Shown here: positions 43,601-58,000 of the stretch, one piece after another
Numbering within the stretch: position 1 is the stretch's first letter
How the letters are laid out: each line of letters opens with the position of its first letter
Source: Asterias rubens
Taxonomy: Eukaryota; Echinodermata; Asteroidea; Forcipulatida; Asteriidae
Assembly: GCF_902459465.1 (NCBI RefSeq)
Contig: NC_047080.1
Span: forward strand, 8,468,866-8,532,865
DNA: 64,000 bases
Direction of reading: 5' to 3'
Notes under the pieces: generated by a model
The model's input: the letters and a program-made list of their open reading frames with translations, nothing else
Database searches by the model: none
What the model was told of the DNA's origin: nothing
Program-made: the position numbers and the translations under genes

Positions 43601-46520
43601 GAAACTGAGGACTCTCAGAAAGGCGAATTTGTAGGGTTTGGGTTCTTTTTGTATGACACAACTTACACGGTTTGAAGTTAATGATGGTGGAAAGCTTCCC
43701 TTGAAATGTCACTTTCCGAGGTGCTTTAGTTTTTGAGAAATGAGTTAAACAATTTCCCAAAAATAATTTTCTTCTCAGCAAGACAAAAACTAACAGATTA
43801 ACGCGACTCTCATGAAAACATTGCTGTTTTTTTTCACTTTTGTTGTTTTGTTAAGCTTTACGACAAATTAAGCTGAAAGTAGCTCAGGAGTGAAGCAATC
43901 CAGGTGTGAAAGTGTTTCGGATTTGTCAAGTGCATCGAAATTTCTTTCAGTTATGTTTTGCATTATTTAAAATTGTCTATTATTATTATTATCTGGCAGG
44001 TCTTGCAGCAGCTGCGTTTCCTTGACGCCTCCAACACCATCCAGCTAAAGGGTAGAGTAGCCCGTGAGATCAGTAACCATGAACTGATCATCACTGAGCT
44101 GGTGTTTCAGAGCATCCTTACAGGGCTGCCTCCTGAGGAGATTGCTGCCTTGCTGTCCTGCATGGTGTTCCAGGAGAGGCGTTGCAGCGAGCCTGAACTC
44201 ACACCGTCTCTTAAACAGGTTGGATATTCTACCTCGGGTTCTCTAAAAGTTTGGAACACATGTAAAAGAACCCAGTGCACTTATTGAAAAGAAAGTGGGT
44301 TCGTCCCAGTGTTGCTGGTTTGATTGGCTGTATAATGGGCCACAGCACCTTGTAAACCATTACATGGTGATATGTAAAAGGAGTAGGTCTCATAAGTCAA
44401 ACGTAGTCCCTCATACCTTGCAGGAAAATACTGAATGTTGAAGTGCCTTGAGTGACTGATATGAGCGCTTTAAAGCCATTGGACACTTTCGGAACAGAAA
44501 AAAAAAAAAGTTCACAGATTTACAAATAACCTACAGGGTTTACAGAAGGTAATGGTGAAAGACTTCTCTTGAAATATTATTCCATGAAATGCTTTACTTT
44601 TTGAGAAAACATTAAAACAATTATCAATTCTTGATGTCAAGAATTACGGATTTATTTTAAACACTATCATGACATGGCGAAACGTGCGGAAACAAGGGTG
44701 TGTTTTCCCGTTATTTTCTCCCGACTCCGATGACCAATTGAGCCTAAATTTTCACAGGTTTGTTATTTTATATATAAGTTGTGATACACGAAGTGTGGGC
44801 CTTTGTAAAATACTGTTTTATTATTATTATTTTTGTTGAAGTCATTTTTGTTTTTTTCACCAGGGAGTGGACAAGATAAAAGCAGAAGCCAAGCGACTTG
44901 CAGAGATCCAGCATGAATGCGGCATGAACTTATCAATAACAGACTTTGTGGATCAGTTCAGGTTTGGCCTCACACAAGTGGTGTATGAGTGGGCCAGAGG
45001 AATGGTAGGTTTCCAAATAAGAACAAAGTATGTGTATATACTGGGTAATGTGTGGGCGGAAGAGCAGTTTGTTTACAATCAGTATAGGATAATGCCCGAG
45101 GTTTCTGCCATTCGTATCCTACTAATGGCGCGTACACCGAGGGCATTATGTGACCTAAAGCCATTGGACCCTTTCGGTTCAGAAAAAAAAAAAATAAATT
45201 CACAGATTTACAAATAACTTACAGGGTTTACAGAAGGCAATGGTGAAAGACTTCTCTTGAAATATTATTCCATGAAATGCTTTACTTTTTGAGAAAACAG
45301 CAAAACAATATAAATTCTCGTTAACGAGAATTTTGGATTTATTTTAAACACATGTCATGACACGGCGAAACGCGCAGAAACAAGGGTGGGTTTTTCCGTT
45401 ATTTTCTACCGACTCCGATGACCGATTGAGCCTAAATTTTCACAGGTTTGTTATTTGATATAGAAGTTGTGGTACACAAAGTGTGGGCCTTGGACAACAC
45501 TGTTTACCGAAAGGGCCGAATGGCTTTAAAGGCAGAGGACACTATTGGTAATTACTCAAAATAATTATTAGCATAAAACCTTACTTGGTGACGAGTAACG
45601 GGGAGAGGTTGATAGTTTAAAACATTGTAAGAAACGGCTCCCTCTGAAGTGACATAGTTAACAAGAAAGAAAGGTGTGTTTTTTCTTTCATAATTATCTC
45701 GCAACTCCGACGACCAATCGAGCTCAAATTTTCACAGGTTTGTTATTTTATGCATTGGTTGAGATACACCAAGTGAGAAGACTGTTCTGTGACAATTACC
45801 AATAGTGTCCAGTGTCGACAACCTCCACTTGTGACGTCATGCTATTGTTCTAGGGCTCCATTATTTCGCAGGAACGGTGTAATATTGTTGAAAGGTAGCC
45901 ATCACACAATTCATTCCAAATAATGGAGCGATAGAACAATGGCATGACGTCACAGGTGGAGGTTAATAGTATAGTAGGGCCTTGTCACACAGGCAACTTT
46001 TTTTTTCTTTTCTTTTTTGAAGTGCAAGCACTTTTTTAAAATTTCTACACGAGGCAACTTGAAGGTAACCAACTGCTGTGCATGCTACAAGACCACTTTG
46101 GTAGCATGAGTCCTTTTTCGAACATTGTCTTTTCATCCACCAGAAATAAATAGGTGTACATTAAAATGTGAATGCCTTTTCTTCTTGGAGATTGCCTGGA
46201 ACTGGTTGCCTGTAAATTGCCTCATGTTTAGGGTCATGTCACACCCAGTTATTCATTTGAACCATTTCAACGTTTTGGGTACAGTTGTATTGTATTCTTT
46301 TCTTTTGTTTGTGTGACAGCCCTTTTCTGAAATCACCAATCTGACGGACGTCTCTGAGGGGATCATCGTTCGGACCATCCAGCGATTAGATGAAGTTTGT
46401 CGGGATGTGCGCAGCGCTGCGCGCATCGTGGGGGATCCGAGCCTGTTTCAGAAGATGGACGACGCCTCGCAACTCATCAAGAGAGATATTGTCTTTGCTG
46501 CAAGTTTATACACGCAATAG
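20326..46520 (+). CDS. SKIC2: SKIC2 (SKIV2L), Ski2-type RNA helicase of the Ski complex, 23 exons
   Basis: Exons: 20326-20368, 21725-21852, 22711-22817, 23850-23967, 24303-24492, 25722-26026, 26930-27058, 27288-27433, 28178-28324, 28871-28955, 30313-30419, 30842-30988, 31424-31517, 32966-33178, 33735-33845, 34621-34851, 37873-38148, 41271-41656, 42057-42267, 43440-43550, 44000-44218, 44864-45004, 46320-46520. All phases agree; total 1281 residues (human about 1246). The protein unwinds RNA and feeds it to the cytoplasmic exosome with SKI3/TTC37 and SKI8/WDR61. Visible motifs: FPFWPGGMD (166-174), Q motif Gln351, Walker A TSAGKT (Lys372), DEVH (457-460), SAT (488-490), [10 protein letters not shown] (732-741), an arch-like insert, and a C-terminal DSHCT region ending in AASLYTQ. 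Two Asp5 runs (247-251, 253-257) are unusual. An in-frame ATG at 20311 could add five residues. The donor of exon 7 (GTCGAT) is weak. Identity is certain from alignment with the remembered human sequence. Confidence 0.96.
23203..23438. mobile_element. Family G element, copy 1
   Basis: Opens CTATTGACCCATTTCACC and closes GGCGTCAATAG. It contains GCCATACTGGTGGGCAATTT and its partial complement CCACCAACATGGTGAGCGTG. Two more copies lie in SKIC2 introns at 31660-31881 and 42679-42901. Confidence 0.75.
24605..24990. mobile_element. SINE-like family O repeat interrupted by family K element (24703-24847)
   Basis: The outer repeat carries AGTGCTTATATACCGCATTT at the left and ACCCATTTATACCCCTGGG at the right. 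The insert has inverted ends AAGGCCGGATCCGAATTGG / CCAATTCGGACACGGCCTT with GTGGCTACGGC repeats. Family K pieces also lie at 50187-50702 and 55378-55505. Confidence 0.65.
25308..25597. mobile_element. Family F element with perfect 36-bp terminal inverted repeats
   Basis: The first and last 36 bases (25308-25343, 25562-25597) are exact complements, starting CATAGAGTTATATATAAGAA. The element interrupts another repeat (25260-25307 and 25598-25690; compare 33540-33670 and 44355-44470). The 290-bp element has no coding capacity. Confidence 0.85.
26118..26503. mobile_element. Family A element in SKIC2 intron 6
   Basis: TTAA at 26118-26121 and 26500-26503 flanks AGGCAGTGGACACTATGAG and GTGTCCACTGACT. 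It has the internal palindrome of the family (GATTTCAAGACCTCAAG ... GAGGTCTCGAGATC). Confidence 0.85.
26750..26825 (+). repeat. tRNA-derived SINE head
   Basis: A box TAGCTCAGTTGG and a decayed B box (GTTAGTTCACGTTCTGC). A tRNA-like stem is not evident, so it is not called a tRNA gene. A similar head is at 29243-29300. Confidence 0.5.
27674..27855. mobile_element. Palindromic element in SKIC2 intron 8
   Basis: AGCCCGGTTCATACTTCCTG at the left and CATGAAGTATGAACAGGGCT at the right are inverted ends. GCGAATGCGAAGCGAAT occurs in both arms. Confidence 0.75.
28345..28615. repeat. Degenerate CCCTAA/CCTTAA-rich tract
   Basis: Starting 20 bases after the exon 9 donor of SKIC2, words such as ACCCTAATCC, CTTAATCTTAACCC and AACCCTAATCCTAATCCT repeat without strict register, interrupted by a C run near 28430. 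It resembles a decayed telomere-type or hexamer satellite. Confidence 0.7.
29390..29632. mobile_element. Family D palindromic element
   Basis: GGCCCAATTTCATTGAGCTGC at the left and GCAGCTCTATGAAATTGGGC at the right. A central AAAAACAGGATAACCAGCC has a partner GATAATCCTGTTTTTATG. It lies in SKIC2 intron 10. Confidence 0.75.
29813..30189. mobile_element. Family A variant (A2) in SKIC2 intron 10
   Basis: TTAA|AGGGAAGGTACACGTTTGG at the left and ACCAAACGTGTACCTTCCC with TTTTAA at the right. The centre is a hairpin (AATAAAAGACTTCTAGC / AAGTCTTTTATT). The inner half matches family A, so the ends look like a hybrid of A and C. Confidence 0.75.
30560..30737. mobile_element. Palindromic element in SKIC2 intron 11
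   Basis: GGCCCGGTCACACAGGCCTC at the left and CAGTGTGACATAGGCCTT at the right, with GATAACGAGAACGAAAACG and its partner CGTTATCGTTTTCGTTATC. Confidence 0.7.
31020..31150 (+). repeat. tRNA-derived SINE copy
   Basis: A box TAGCTCGGTGGTCTAGTGG, B box GGGTTCAATTCCCACCC, then CACTCGGGAAAGCACCGAGTA as in the window's main SINE. It lies in SKIC2 intron 12. Confidence 0.65.
31588..31648. repeat. (TAA)n microsatellite
   Basis: About twenty uninterrupted TAA units in SKIC2 intron 13, just before a family G copy. It is probably length-polymorphic. Confidence 0.95.
31660..31881. mobile_element. Family G element, copy 2
   Basis: ATTGACCCATTTCATCTGAC opens and AAGTGGTCAAT closes. The GCCATACTGGTGGGCAATTT and CCAACATGGTGAGCGTGGCA blocks are conserved. 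Confidence 0.75.
32540..32850 (+). repeat. tRNA-like SINE, third type
   Basis: TTGGCTTGTGCGTAAAGCGC with B box CCGGTTCGATTCCCGGCC resembles a pol III head. The downstream body has no partner in this window except a short minus-strand match near 49680 (GGGAATCGAACCAGGGCC). Confidence 0.5.
34248..34496. mobile_element. Family D element nested in family E
   Basis: GGTCCAATTTCATAGAGCTGC ... GCAGCTCTATGAAACTGGGCC interrupts a family E copy (about 34070-34247 and 34497-34560). E therefore pre-dates D here. Confidence 0.7.
34868..35500 (+). repeat. Family M repeat copy
   Basis: Starts GACTGGTCCCCCGTCTTTAT and contains TTCATTGGATACAATGATTTC and TCTGCATGCAGCATGCAT. The same words occur inverted at about 49790-50170 in MORN5 intron 4. 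It follows exon 16 of SKIC2 by 17 bases. Confidence 0.55.
35602..37272. mobile_element. Candidate solo LTR in SKIC2 intron 16
   Basis: An A-rich 1.67-kb block begins TGTGACCCGACAAG and ends GGTCACA, with TGTG on both outer sides (35598-35601, 37273-37276). There is no coding capacity. The TG...CA termini and 4-bp duplication fit a solo LTR, but the duplication is low-complexity and a second copy is not available here. Confidence 0.35.
37406..37765. mobile_element. Family A variant (A2) in SKIC2 intron 16
   Basis: TTAA at 37406-37409 and 37762-37765. The ends are AGACACTGAACACGTTTGG and CCAAACGTGTACCTTTCCT, and the central hairpin matches the copy at 29813. Confidence 0.75.
38237..40241. mobile_element. 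Non-autonomous TA-flanked DNA element, 2005 bp
   Basis: The termini CCGTAATTTTCGGATTATAA (continuing to CCGCG) are perfect inverted repeats of about 26 bp; further CGGTTTATACTCCGCGCGG-type subterminal repeats are present. Flanking TA (38235-38236, 40242-40243) is a single TA in the intact host repeat, giving a precise target duplication. This fits a Tc1/mariner-like or other TA-specific transposase. No transposase frame is seen. Confidence 0.8.
38545..38790. repeat. Tandem repeat, 82-bp period, about three units
   Basis: CTGACGTCAGAC recurs with starts of GACGTCAG at 38595, 38677 and 38759. Units also share AGACTGGTCCCCTGTCTAT. It lies inside the TA-flanked element. Each unit carries the palindrome TGACGTCA, a CREB/ATF-type site. 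Confidence 0.85.
40261..41035. mobile_element. Probable solo LTR, 775 bp
   Basis: Begins TGTAACCCGG and ends CTACTACA, the TG...CA form of an LTR, between TTAG (40257-40260) and CTAG (41036-41039). Removing the block and one flank restores the family A sequence. No internal retroviral genes are present. Confidence 0.6.
42488..42675. mobile_element. Family E-type fold-back
   Basis: GGTTTGTGGTAACACCATGT with TAATGACTATCTCTAATGA is complementary to TCATTAGAGATAGTCATTAC with ATGGTGTTACCGCAAACC. It is followed after three bases by a family G copy. Confidence 0.75.
42679..42901. mobile_element. Family G element, copy 3
   Basis: CTATTGACCCATTTCACCTG opens and CAAGGGGTCAATA closes, in SKIC2 intron 19. 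Confidence 0.75.
43092..43345. mobile_element. Family D-related palindrome
   Basis: GGGCCAAATTTCATGGCTCTGC at the left and GCAGAGCCATGAAATTGGACC at the right, with many GCGCTTACG/CGTAAGCGC words inside. It is a diverged, GC-richer member. Confidence 0.65.
44473..44822. mobile_element. Family B element, 3' truncated
   Basis: AAAGCCATTGGACACTTTCGG opens; the body matches 49130-49501 but breaks off at AAATACTGTTTTATTATTAT. It lies just before exon 22 of SKIC2. Confidence 0.7.
45155..45815. mobile_element. Family B then family A element sharing one TTAA
   Basis: Family B runs from CTAAAGCCATTGG at 45155 to CCGAATGGCT, then TTAA at 45526-45529 serves at once as the end of B and the start of A (AGGCAGAGGACACTATTGG). 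Family A continues to GTGTCCAGTG near 45815. They lie in SKIC2 intron 22. Confidence 0.75.
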
Positions 46521-47360
46521 CATAGATTCATGTAAGTGTATTTTGATACATGGCGCTTCGGCCAAAACAAGGTACTTGGTTTATTTGCTCATAAACATTT
46601 TGAGAATAAGTGTTATCAAATAACACTTTATTAGGGTTGGTGAGGTAAGTTTTCTTGTGGATACCACAAACTTACAAACACCTACCATACTAGTGAAGTT
46701 TTTTTAAGTATGAGACCTTTGCCTTTATAGCACCATGTAATGGTTTACAAGGTGCTGTGTCGCAATATGCAGCCGCTCAGACCAGGAACACCGGGCGAAC
46801 TTCTTCTCTGTACGACAACCGCACTGGGTTCTTTTGTGTGCGTTACAGAACACTTGGGATCAACGAAGGACGCAGTAATAATGGTTGAGGGGCTGCTTGA
46901 GGACACAGGTGTCGTAACTGTGACTCTAACCCACACTCTGCTGATCAGATACCAAAGCTAGAGTCCAATGTTTTGATACACTCGGCAACAACTCCATTGT
47001 TCTCAGAAATGTACGCATACTCAGAATTGCATAACAATAGAAGTTTATCTGGTATGTCTGCTGCCACCAAGTGTTCCAAAGTCTCCCATTGCAGAAGGAA
47101 TATTATGTTAAGTGATCGAAAAATAGTTTTTAAAGTATTTTGGATAAATTATTTGGAGACAATTTACAGTAATAGGTTATCAAAAAATTACTACTTATTT
47201 CTGTTGTAATTTGACCTGTAAATGCAGGGATTTTAGCCTGCAGATTTTAGATATTATTTATTGGTATTTTTTATCAAATTCTAGAGACTCAAACATCCAA
47301 TGAATTTTGTCAAAATTAAGGAGAAATTTTTATTATTGGTATTAATGTTTATAGGCTGAT
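46521..47360. other. SKIC2 3' UTR/downstream region
   Basis: Transcribed 3' UTR presumably starts here. I see no canonical AATAAA close to the stop. 46680-46770 carries a fragment of the repeat seen at 33540 and 44355. Confidence 0.4.
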
Positions 47361-47757
47361 TTAAAGGAACACGTTGCCTTGGGTCGGTCGAGTTGGTCTT
47401 TGAAAAGCGTTGGTAACCGTTTGTTATAAAATGCATATGGTTAGAAAGATGTTTAAAAAGTAGAATACAATTATCCACACACATATATTGATCCACACAA
47501 GTATCACTCGAAATTGCGTGGTTTTCCTTTTAATTTGCGAACAAACACGTTCGGCCATTTATGGGAGTAAAAAATTTGACTCCCATAAATGGCCTTGTTT
47601 GTTGACGAGGAAAACCACGCAATTTCGAGTGATACTTGTGTGGATCATTATATTCTACTTTAAAAATATCTTTTTAATCATATGCATTTTATAACAAACG
47701 GTTACAAGCGCTTTTCAAAGACCAACTCGACCGATCCAAGGCAACGTGTTCCTTTAA
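47361..47757. mobile_element. Near-perfect 390-bp palindrome flanked by TTAA
   Basis: TTAA (47361-47364) then AGGAACACGTTGCCTTGGGT; the other end is AAGGCAACGTGTTCCT then TTAA (47754-47757). The arms are about 170-190 bp, pairing GGTCGAGTTGGTCTTTGAAA, TTTGTTATAAAATGCATATG and CACTCGAAATTGCGTGGTTT with their complements. The short centre is itself a hairpin (GGCCATTTATGGGAGT / ACTCCCATAAATGGCC). Confidence 0.85.
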
Positions 47758-49005
47758 TTAATAGTTTTTGAGGCAAAAATTTAATTTGAATTTGGTCTCA
47801 GATTTGCTTTTGATCGAGATGATATTATTTGTGGGTGGAATTATTTCAGGAATGCACTTAGGAAAGCTCACATTACGTTGACTTATTTGTTACAATTTAT
47901 TTGTTACAATGCCGTCTTCGCGTGTGTCTTCTCAAGTCGATAATTTCTATTCAATTAAATCAAGTCAAGAAAACATCGACTTTAAACAAAATCTGGAGTA
48001 TGAACACAAACTGTTTTTGTATATTCTCGTCTTTATTTACAATATATTTACATTCATCTCGTCATATATCACAATTTGTAAAAAAAAAAAAAAAATCATA
48101 TTTCAAACTTGCATCAAACATTGTAAATCAAGTTCAATTGTAACATTGAAAAATTGGATTATTATGTAAATACATTTCCCCCAAAAAATAGGTAGGTTGC
48201 TAAAACAGTAATAGCTGGCATGACCTTGACAGGGAGGCTCTTAAAGGTCATGACCTCATTTTCATTTGCAAGGGTCATTGACCCCACATGACCCCTAGCT
48301 ACAACAGCTTGTAATACTGAAGCAGCCATGAATCTAAAAAAGACTAGAAATAATAATCGGACTTGATACTTCCTGAATACCAAAGTCACAATTAAAGTGG
48401 AGGCCGGTCATCGTGTGCGATTTCTAGGAAACGACCAAAACGGCGAAAGATTGTGCAATAGCGCGGTCATAGTCACAATTACAAGTGTCCCGCACGCTTC
48501 CATGACAGGAATGGGGTGAAGTTCTTGGCCTGTTTATCGGCTGATGTTTATGGAAGTGCCGCACCAGGTCAGAGTTAAAATTAACAAAATGCCCGCCCGA
48601 TTCACAAAATTACATGGCAGCCAAAAGGAGTCCCAGAAGGCCTCGACTGAAAATGCCTAGAAGTCCATCATAAACTAACTGTGACTGGAATAGAAGGCAG
48701 CAGGGGCAATTTCCTCTATGCCCCTAGTCATTGCCTTGACAAGGTTTCCTTTGAAATATTCAAGTCAAAATTGTTGTCCCTCCCTGCCCATAGTGGTGCC
48801 CTTAGGGTAAAATATGTTGCCCTTACAAGAACAAAATATCAGGCCGGAATTTTTGTGTGTGAACAGTTTCCTTCAAAAGGCAGCCTGATTTTTGTTTTTA
48901 CAGAGAGTGGACAATTAAATAAATACAAAGTGACGTTGGCCACAACTCTGTTGCATCATACTGTTTGTTGTTGTTGGTGTTGTTGTTTACCTCCAGCTGG
49001 GATAT
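47758..49005. other. Spacer and MORN5 3' UTR
   Basis: This is the convergent region between SKIC2 and MORN5. On the minus strand candidate polyadenylation signals (TTTATT on the plus strand) lie near 48029 and 47893. The plus-strand frame 48681-49067 is antisense to the MORN5 terminal exon and is not supported. Confidence 0.4.
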
Positions 49006-53421
<4,416 letters not shown>

Positions 53422-53815
53422 GTTGTTTTGCTGTGTTGTCAGGTAAATGGGAATGTATACGTCGCCAACAGAGGGCGCTACAGCACCAATCCGGTAAAAT
53501 CTTGACGGGTGGATACCAAGACGTGTGAGTTGCAATAAAAACATACCAGCAATTTGATTGTATTGTATAGACCATTTTTATTCAACTCTGTACAAAATAT
53601 TCACACAGTTTTGTTTTATACTTTGCATCGGTAAAAAGATAATTAATTAAGCCTATTAAAGTGACTGTTTGCAAATTGCAATATAAAGCGAACAACAGTC
53701 CAAATATTTAAAAAACATAACATACAAGTGTATGGGCCCAGCCTGCAGCTAGAAAGAAAAAAAATTAACCAATGAATGTTGTATTGTTTGTTATGGGGCC
53801 TGCGCAAGCGCAAGT
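53422..53815. other. MORN5 upstream region
   Basis: This contains the presumed 5' UTR and promoter. No TATA box or other regulatory site could be recognised; 53470-53495 is relatively GC-rich (CAACAGAGGGCGCTACAGC). Confidence 0.4.
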
Positions 53816-53819
53816 ATTT

Positions 53820-54156
53820 TTAAAGGCAGTGGTGTATCTCAACATATGCAAGAAATAAATAACCTGTGGAAATTTGAGCTCAATCGGATATCGAAGTTGC
53901 GAGATAATAATGAAAGAAAAACACCCTTGTCACACGAAGTTGTGTGCGTTTAGATGGTTGATTTCGAGACTTCAAGTTCTAAATCTGAGTTCTCGAAATC
54001 AAATTCGTGGAAAATTACTTCTTTCTCAAAAACTATGGCACTTAAGAGGGAGCCGTTTCTCACAATGTTTTATACCATCAACCTCTCCCAATTACTCGTC
54101 ACCAATAAAGGTTTTATGCCAATAATTTTTTTGAGTAATTAGTCCACTGCCTTTAA
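53820..54156. mobile_element. Family A element
   Basis: TTAA at 53820-53823 and 54153-54156. The left end lacks about 35 bases (AGGCAGTGG then GTGTATCTC). The central palindrome is retained. 54160-55060 beyond it shows no gene; 54225-54300 has a decayed SINE tail. Confidence 0.8.
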
Positions 54157-55062
54157 AGTTTCAGTTTCACTTAGGTTCAAAAATCCGTGCCCAAATAGAA
54201 CAGGACTGAAACGATCTCTAACTACCGGGCAAAGGATGTGGTTTTGAACACCGCCCGAGTGATGTGCTTTTGGATTTTTCCCTAGGACTCGGTGAAATGA
54301 GGTTTGTAACCCACTACTATTCAATGTGTGTCAAGTACACGTCACACTATATAATTAGCCATTTTTAGATAATAACGTTTGCCTTATGTGAGCCATGAAT
54401 TATTATTTTCAATATAATTCTTTAAAATACATAACAGTAAATGATTGTATAGCAGAGCAAAATGTAACACAAAATTATTATACCAATATTGATACTAAAA
54501 CTTAATGATTTGCCATTCATTATTAGCATGCATTTTGCAAAAAATTGTTACTTTTTGTGGTAGGCCTATTTGAAATAACTACACTTTTTAGCGACTTCTT
54601 CATTATAAAAAATAGTTTGGTCGATAAGATCACTGTTAACGTTTCAATTTTATGGCTTTCACATCGTGGTAGACCTCTGGTCTTGTATCCCCATTCCATT
54701 TAAAATTACCGCCAAGAAAAAAACAATACCACTTTTTGATATCGTGAGATGTCTTTATTATCTTTAGAGATGTAGAATTAGAACTATAGTTTTGTTGAGG
54801 CAATTTACAGGCAACCAGTTTCAGGCAATCTCCAAGAAGAGAATTCATTCACACACTATAAATTTGTTGGGGATCGTACATAAGACATTGTTTGAAAAGT
54901 GACTCGTGTGCCACCATTGACCCCCGTAGAAAACACTGCAGTTGGTTGCCTCCAAGTTGCCTGTAAAAATTGCCACGACTCTTTTCTTTTAATAGTAGAC
55001 CTAATTGGTATGACATTGTACGTTTCTTGCGTCATAAACTGTGTCTGATTTCAGGTACTCTT

Positions 55063-58000
55063 TTACAGGTTCTTGACCACGGAGGAGGCACGATACTTCC
55101 TCCTGAAATCAGTGGTTTCGTCCAGGGCAAATATCGGTCCAAGCTCCCCGTGGACGTAGAGCGTCTCATCGTGCCGGTCCTGCTCAACAAGCTTCATAAG
55201 GGAGTCGGCAACCACAGATGCGCTGTCCAAACATGATCGAAGACAAATCAGTCATTATTATACTCAATGCCTAACTTACTCAATGTTTAGAGAGTGTTGA
55301 ACGTTTATGCAGTGTTTAAGTCACCCAAACTTGTGGATCATAGTGAGATTTTGGTCGAAGACCAAGATATTATTTAACGTGTCCGAATTCGGCGGTTACA
55401 GCTAGGGATAGGCCTACCTCAGCTGGTCACTGCGTCACAAAGCGTTGAAGATGGACCTTTCTTAGCAACCGTAGCCGTAGCTGTAGACGCTAATTTAGAC
55501 TCTATAATTGCCATTATTGGTTTCTTATCAGGTCTATGCAAACAGACTTTTTTTGTGTGCATGCTTTAACATGGGCCCAATTTCATAAAGCTGTTAAGCA
55601 GAAAATTCCGTTGAGCAAGTTTATATGATGCTAAGCAACAAACTTGTTTGCCACTAGCAATGTAGCATTAAGGCATGGACTTTTGGATGGTAACCAGTTT
55701 CTGCTAAGCCCAAGTTTGGTGCTTAGGCTTTATACAATTTGGCCCAGCTAATTTGTAGCTTGCCGGGAGGTTTTTTTATTTTTTCGTTGCCCGTTTGAAA
55801 TGTTTGCAAAATGTTTAAATCATTAGTCCGGACGTTTTTGAAGCCATAATGAGTGGGGTGTTATTGATTCACCAGACGATGCTTATAGGCCAGGCTAGCC
55901 CTGGCGGCCTTACACTTTCGTTTTGTTCCTGTGTAGAGAGAAAGAGTCCTATATAGGGCTAAGGCCAGGCCTATGTATAATAATCTACTCACGGTTTAGT
56001 CTTGAGTTTAGTCAGGGTAATCTCAGCGTGTTTCTGCACCCGTTCCTCGGCTAGCACGGCCGTGGACATCTCGTCATCTTTCATCGGGCACGGACAGAAG
56101 ACGTTCACTCGAATCTTGCGAGTTTTCACTTCCGGGTCGAATTTCTATAGATGGGAGAATTAAATCGAAACATTTTGTACCGCAACTATAAGTGGCAACA
56201 TAATATCGTAGCCAATTTCTTTTCAGAACCAACAATACTCAACAGAGATAATCGCATGGTGTTACCACAAACCTCTCTCAGTTTAATTTCCACCATGCAT
56301 GCAAAGTTTCAAATCCTACTTTTTATCGCAATTAATAAAAATTGTCTTTCCACTAAACAAATACTTGGAGGGACCCCTATAAAATATTGAATATTTTTTT
56401 AAGCATTTTGTGCACTGTTTGCTTAGGAATAGTGTGAATGGAAACAGAACTTTCGAAGGCATATAGTTGAATTATTATGCCCTCATCAATAACTTTTTTT
56501 ACTTGACCCCAAATAAAATTTGCAATGTTACCGTTTTAAACGGGATCAATTTACTGTTGATTCAATGTTACATAATGAGATGCCAAATTGCCAAAAGTTA
56601 ACATCAAATCTCTTCCTTAAACAATTCATATTTTCAGGATTTTGCACCGTTCGCTGTGGGAGTTTATATGTATAAGTGGTGCACACAGAAAAATACTGTT
56701 GCAATTTTACCGTTATATAAACGGGATCCACTATTAATATTGATTCAATGTCCACATGGGAGATGCATCTTACCGCAATGGTCTTGGTGTATGCTAGCAC
56801 AGCGGCCTTGCAGGCACTGACAATCGGCATGTAAGGGGCCAGGGTCATCGCTATATAAAACAAATTAAAAAATTTCAAACGTTCTTCGTTTTTAATGGGA
56901 TACGCACAGTGATTGTTTTGAATGTGAACATTGCTGGCTGTAGTTAGGCCCTATTAGTAATTTTTAAAGGGTGGATTTCAGTTAGGTCTACACTGAAATG
57001 CTTTATAAATGTTAGAATACAAGTGTCTGTGACTGTAATATTTCATTAAGAACAAACAATGGATTAATGAAGAAATAAAATTACAAACTGTTTTCTCACT
57101 GACCATCAAGCCGAACACATGGCCTAATTTCATAAAGCCTGTATAAAGCACAAAACTGGCTAAAAACAGAATAGTACCGCTCAGCAGAAACACCAGCCAA
57201 AATTACATTTTCGTTGCTAGTACCCCACTCGATTTTGCTCAGAGAAATTTGCCAAGAAATATTTCCTGCTTAGGCCTAATAGCTCTAGCCTATAAAATCA
57301 GACACAGACTTAAAAAATATTCATTCATTTATACGGCTTCCTATGTAATAAAGACTAAATCGTAGAAACAAACAAATATCGACGTACACCGAGTTGTTAA
57401 TATTAAAACAATATAAATCGATGCCTGGTAATTATAACAAAACAAATCAACATCGAGCTTGTCAGGTCTCAGTGAATAATGGTTACCTGCAACTGACGTC
57501 ACGTTGACAAGCAATCCTTTGGCGTTGAGGTATTCAAGGGCCAGCCGGGTACCATGGATAATGCCGTGCTGCAAAATCATAACTTTATGTTAATATAAGA
57601 TATCAAATAGATAAGGGATGCTGGGGCAAAGACTATTCATGTAGTAGGGCATTATACCCAATTCCTGAATTTCTTGTTTTTCCCCTGTGCACAAAAGAGT
57701 GCACACAAACTGAACGCAACATAATGCAAATAGTTCACTGTATTAATCGTCTGCAGTTTGGCCATTCAACTTCATCATTTTGTTCAGTTGATGGTTTTAA
57801 TGAATGGAACACTCACTCTTGGAAATCCTACCGCGAGTATAGGATGATTCATAAACATTTTATGAATTCTTTTTAAAGGCAGTGGACACTATTGGTAATT
57901 GTCAAAGACTAGCCTTCACAGTTGGTGTATCTCAACATATGCATAAAATAACAAACCTGTGAAAATTTGAGCTCAATTGGTCATCGAAGTTGCGAGATAA

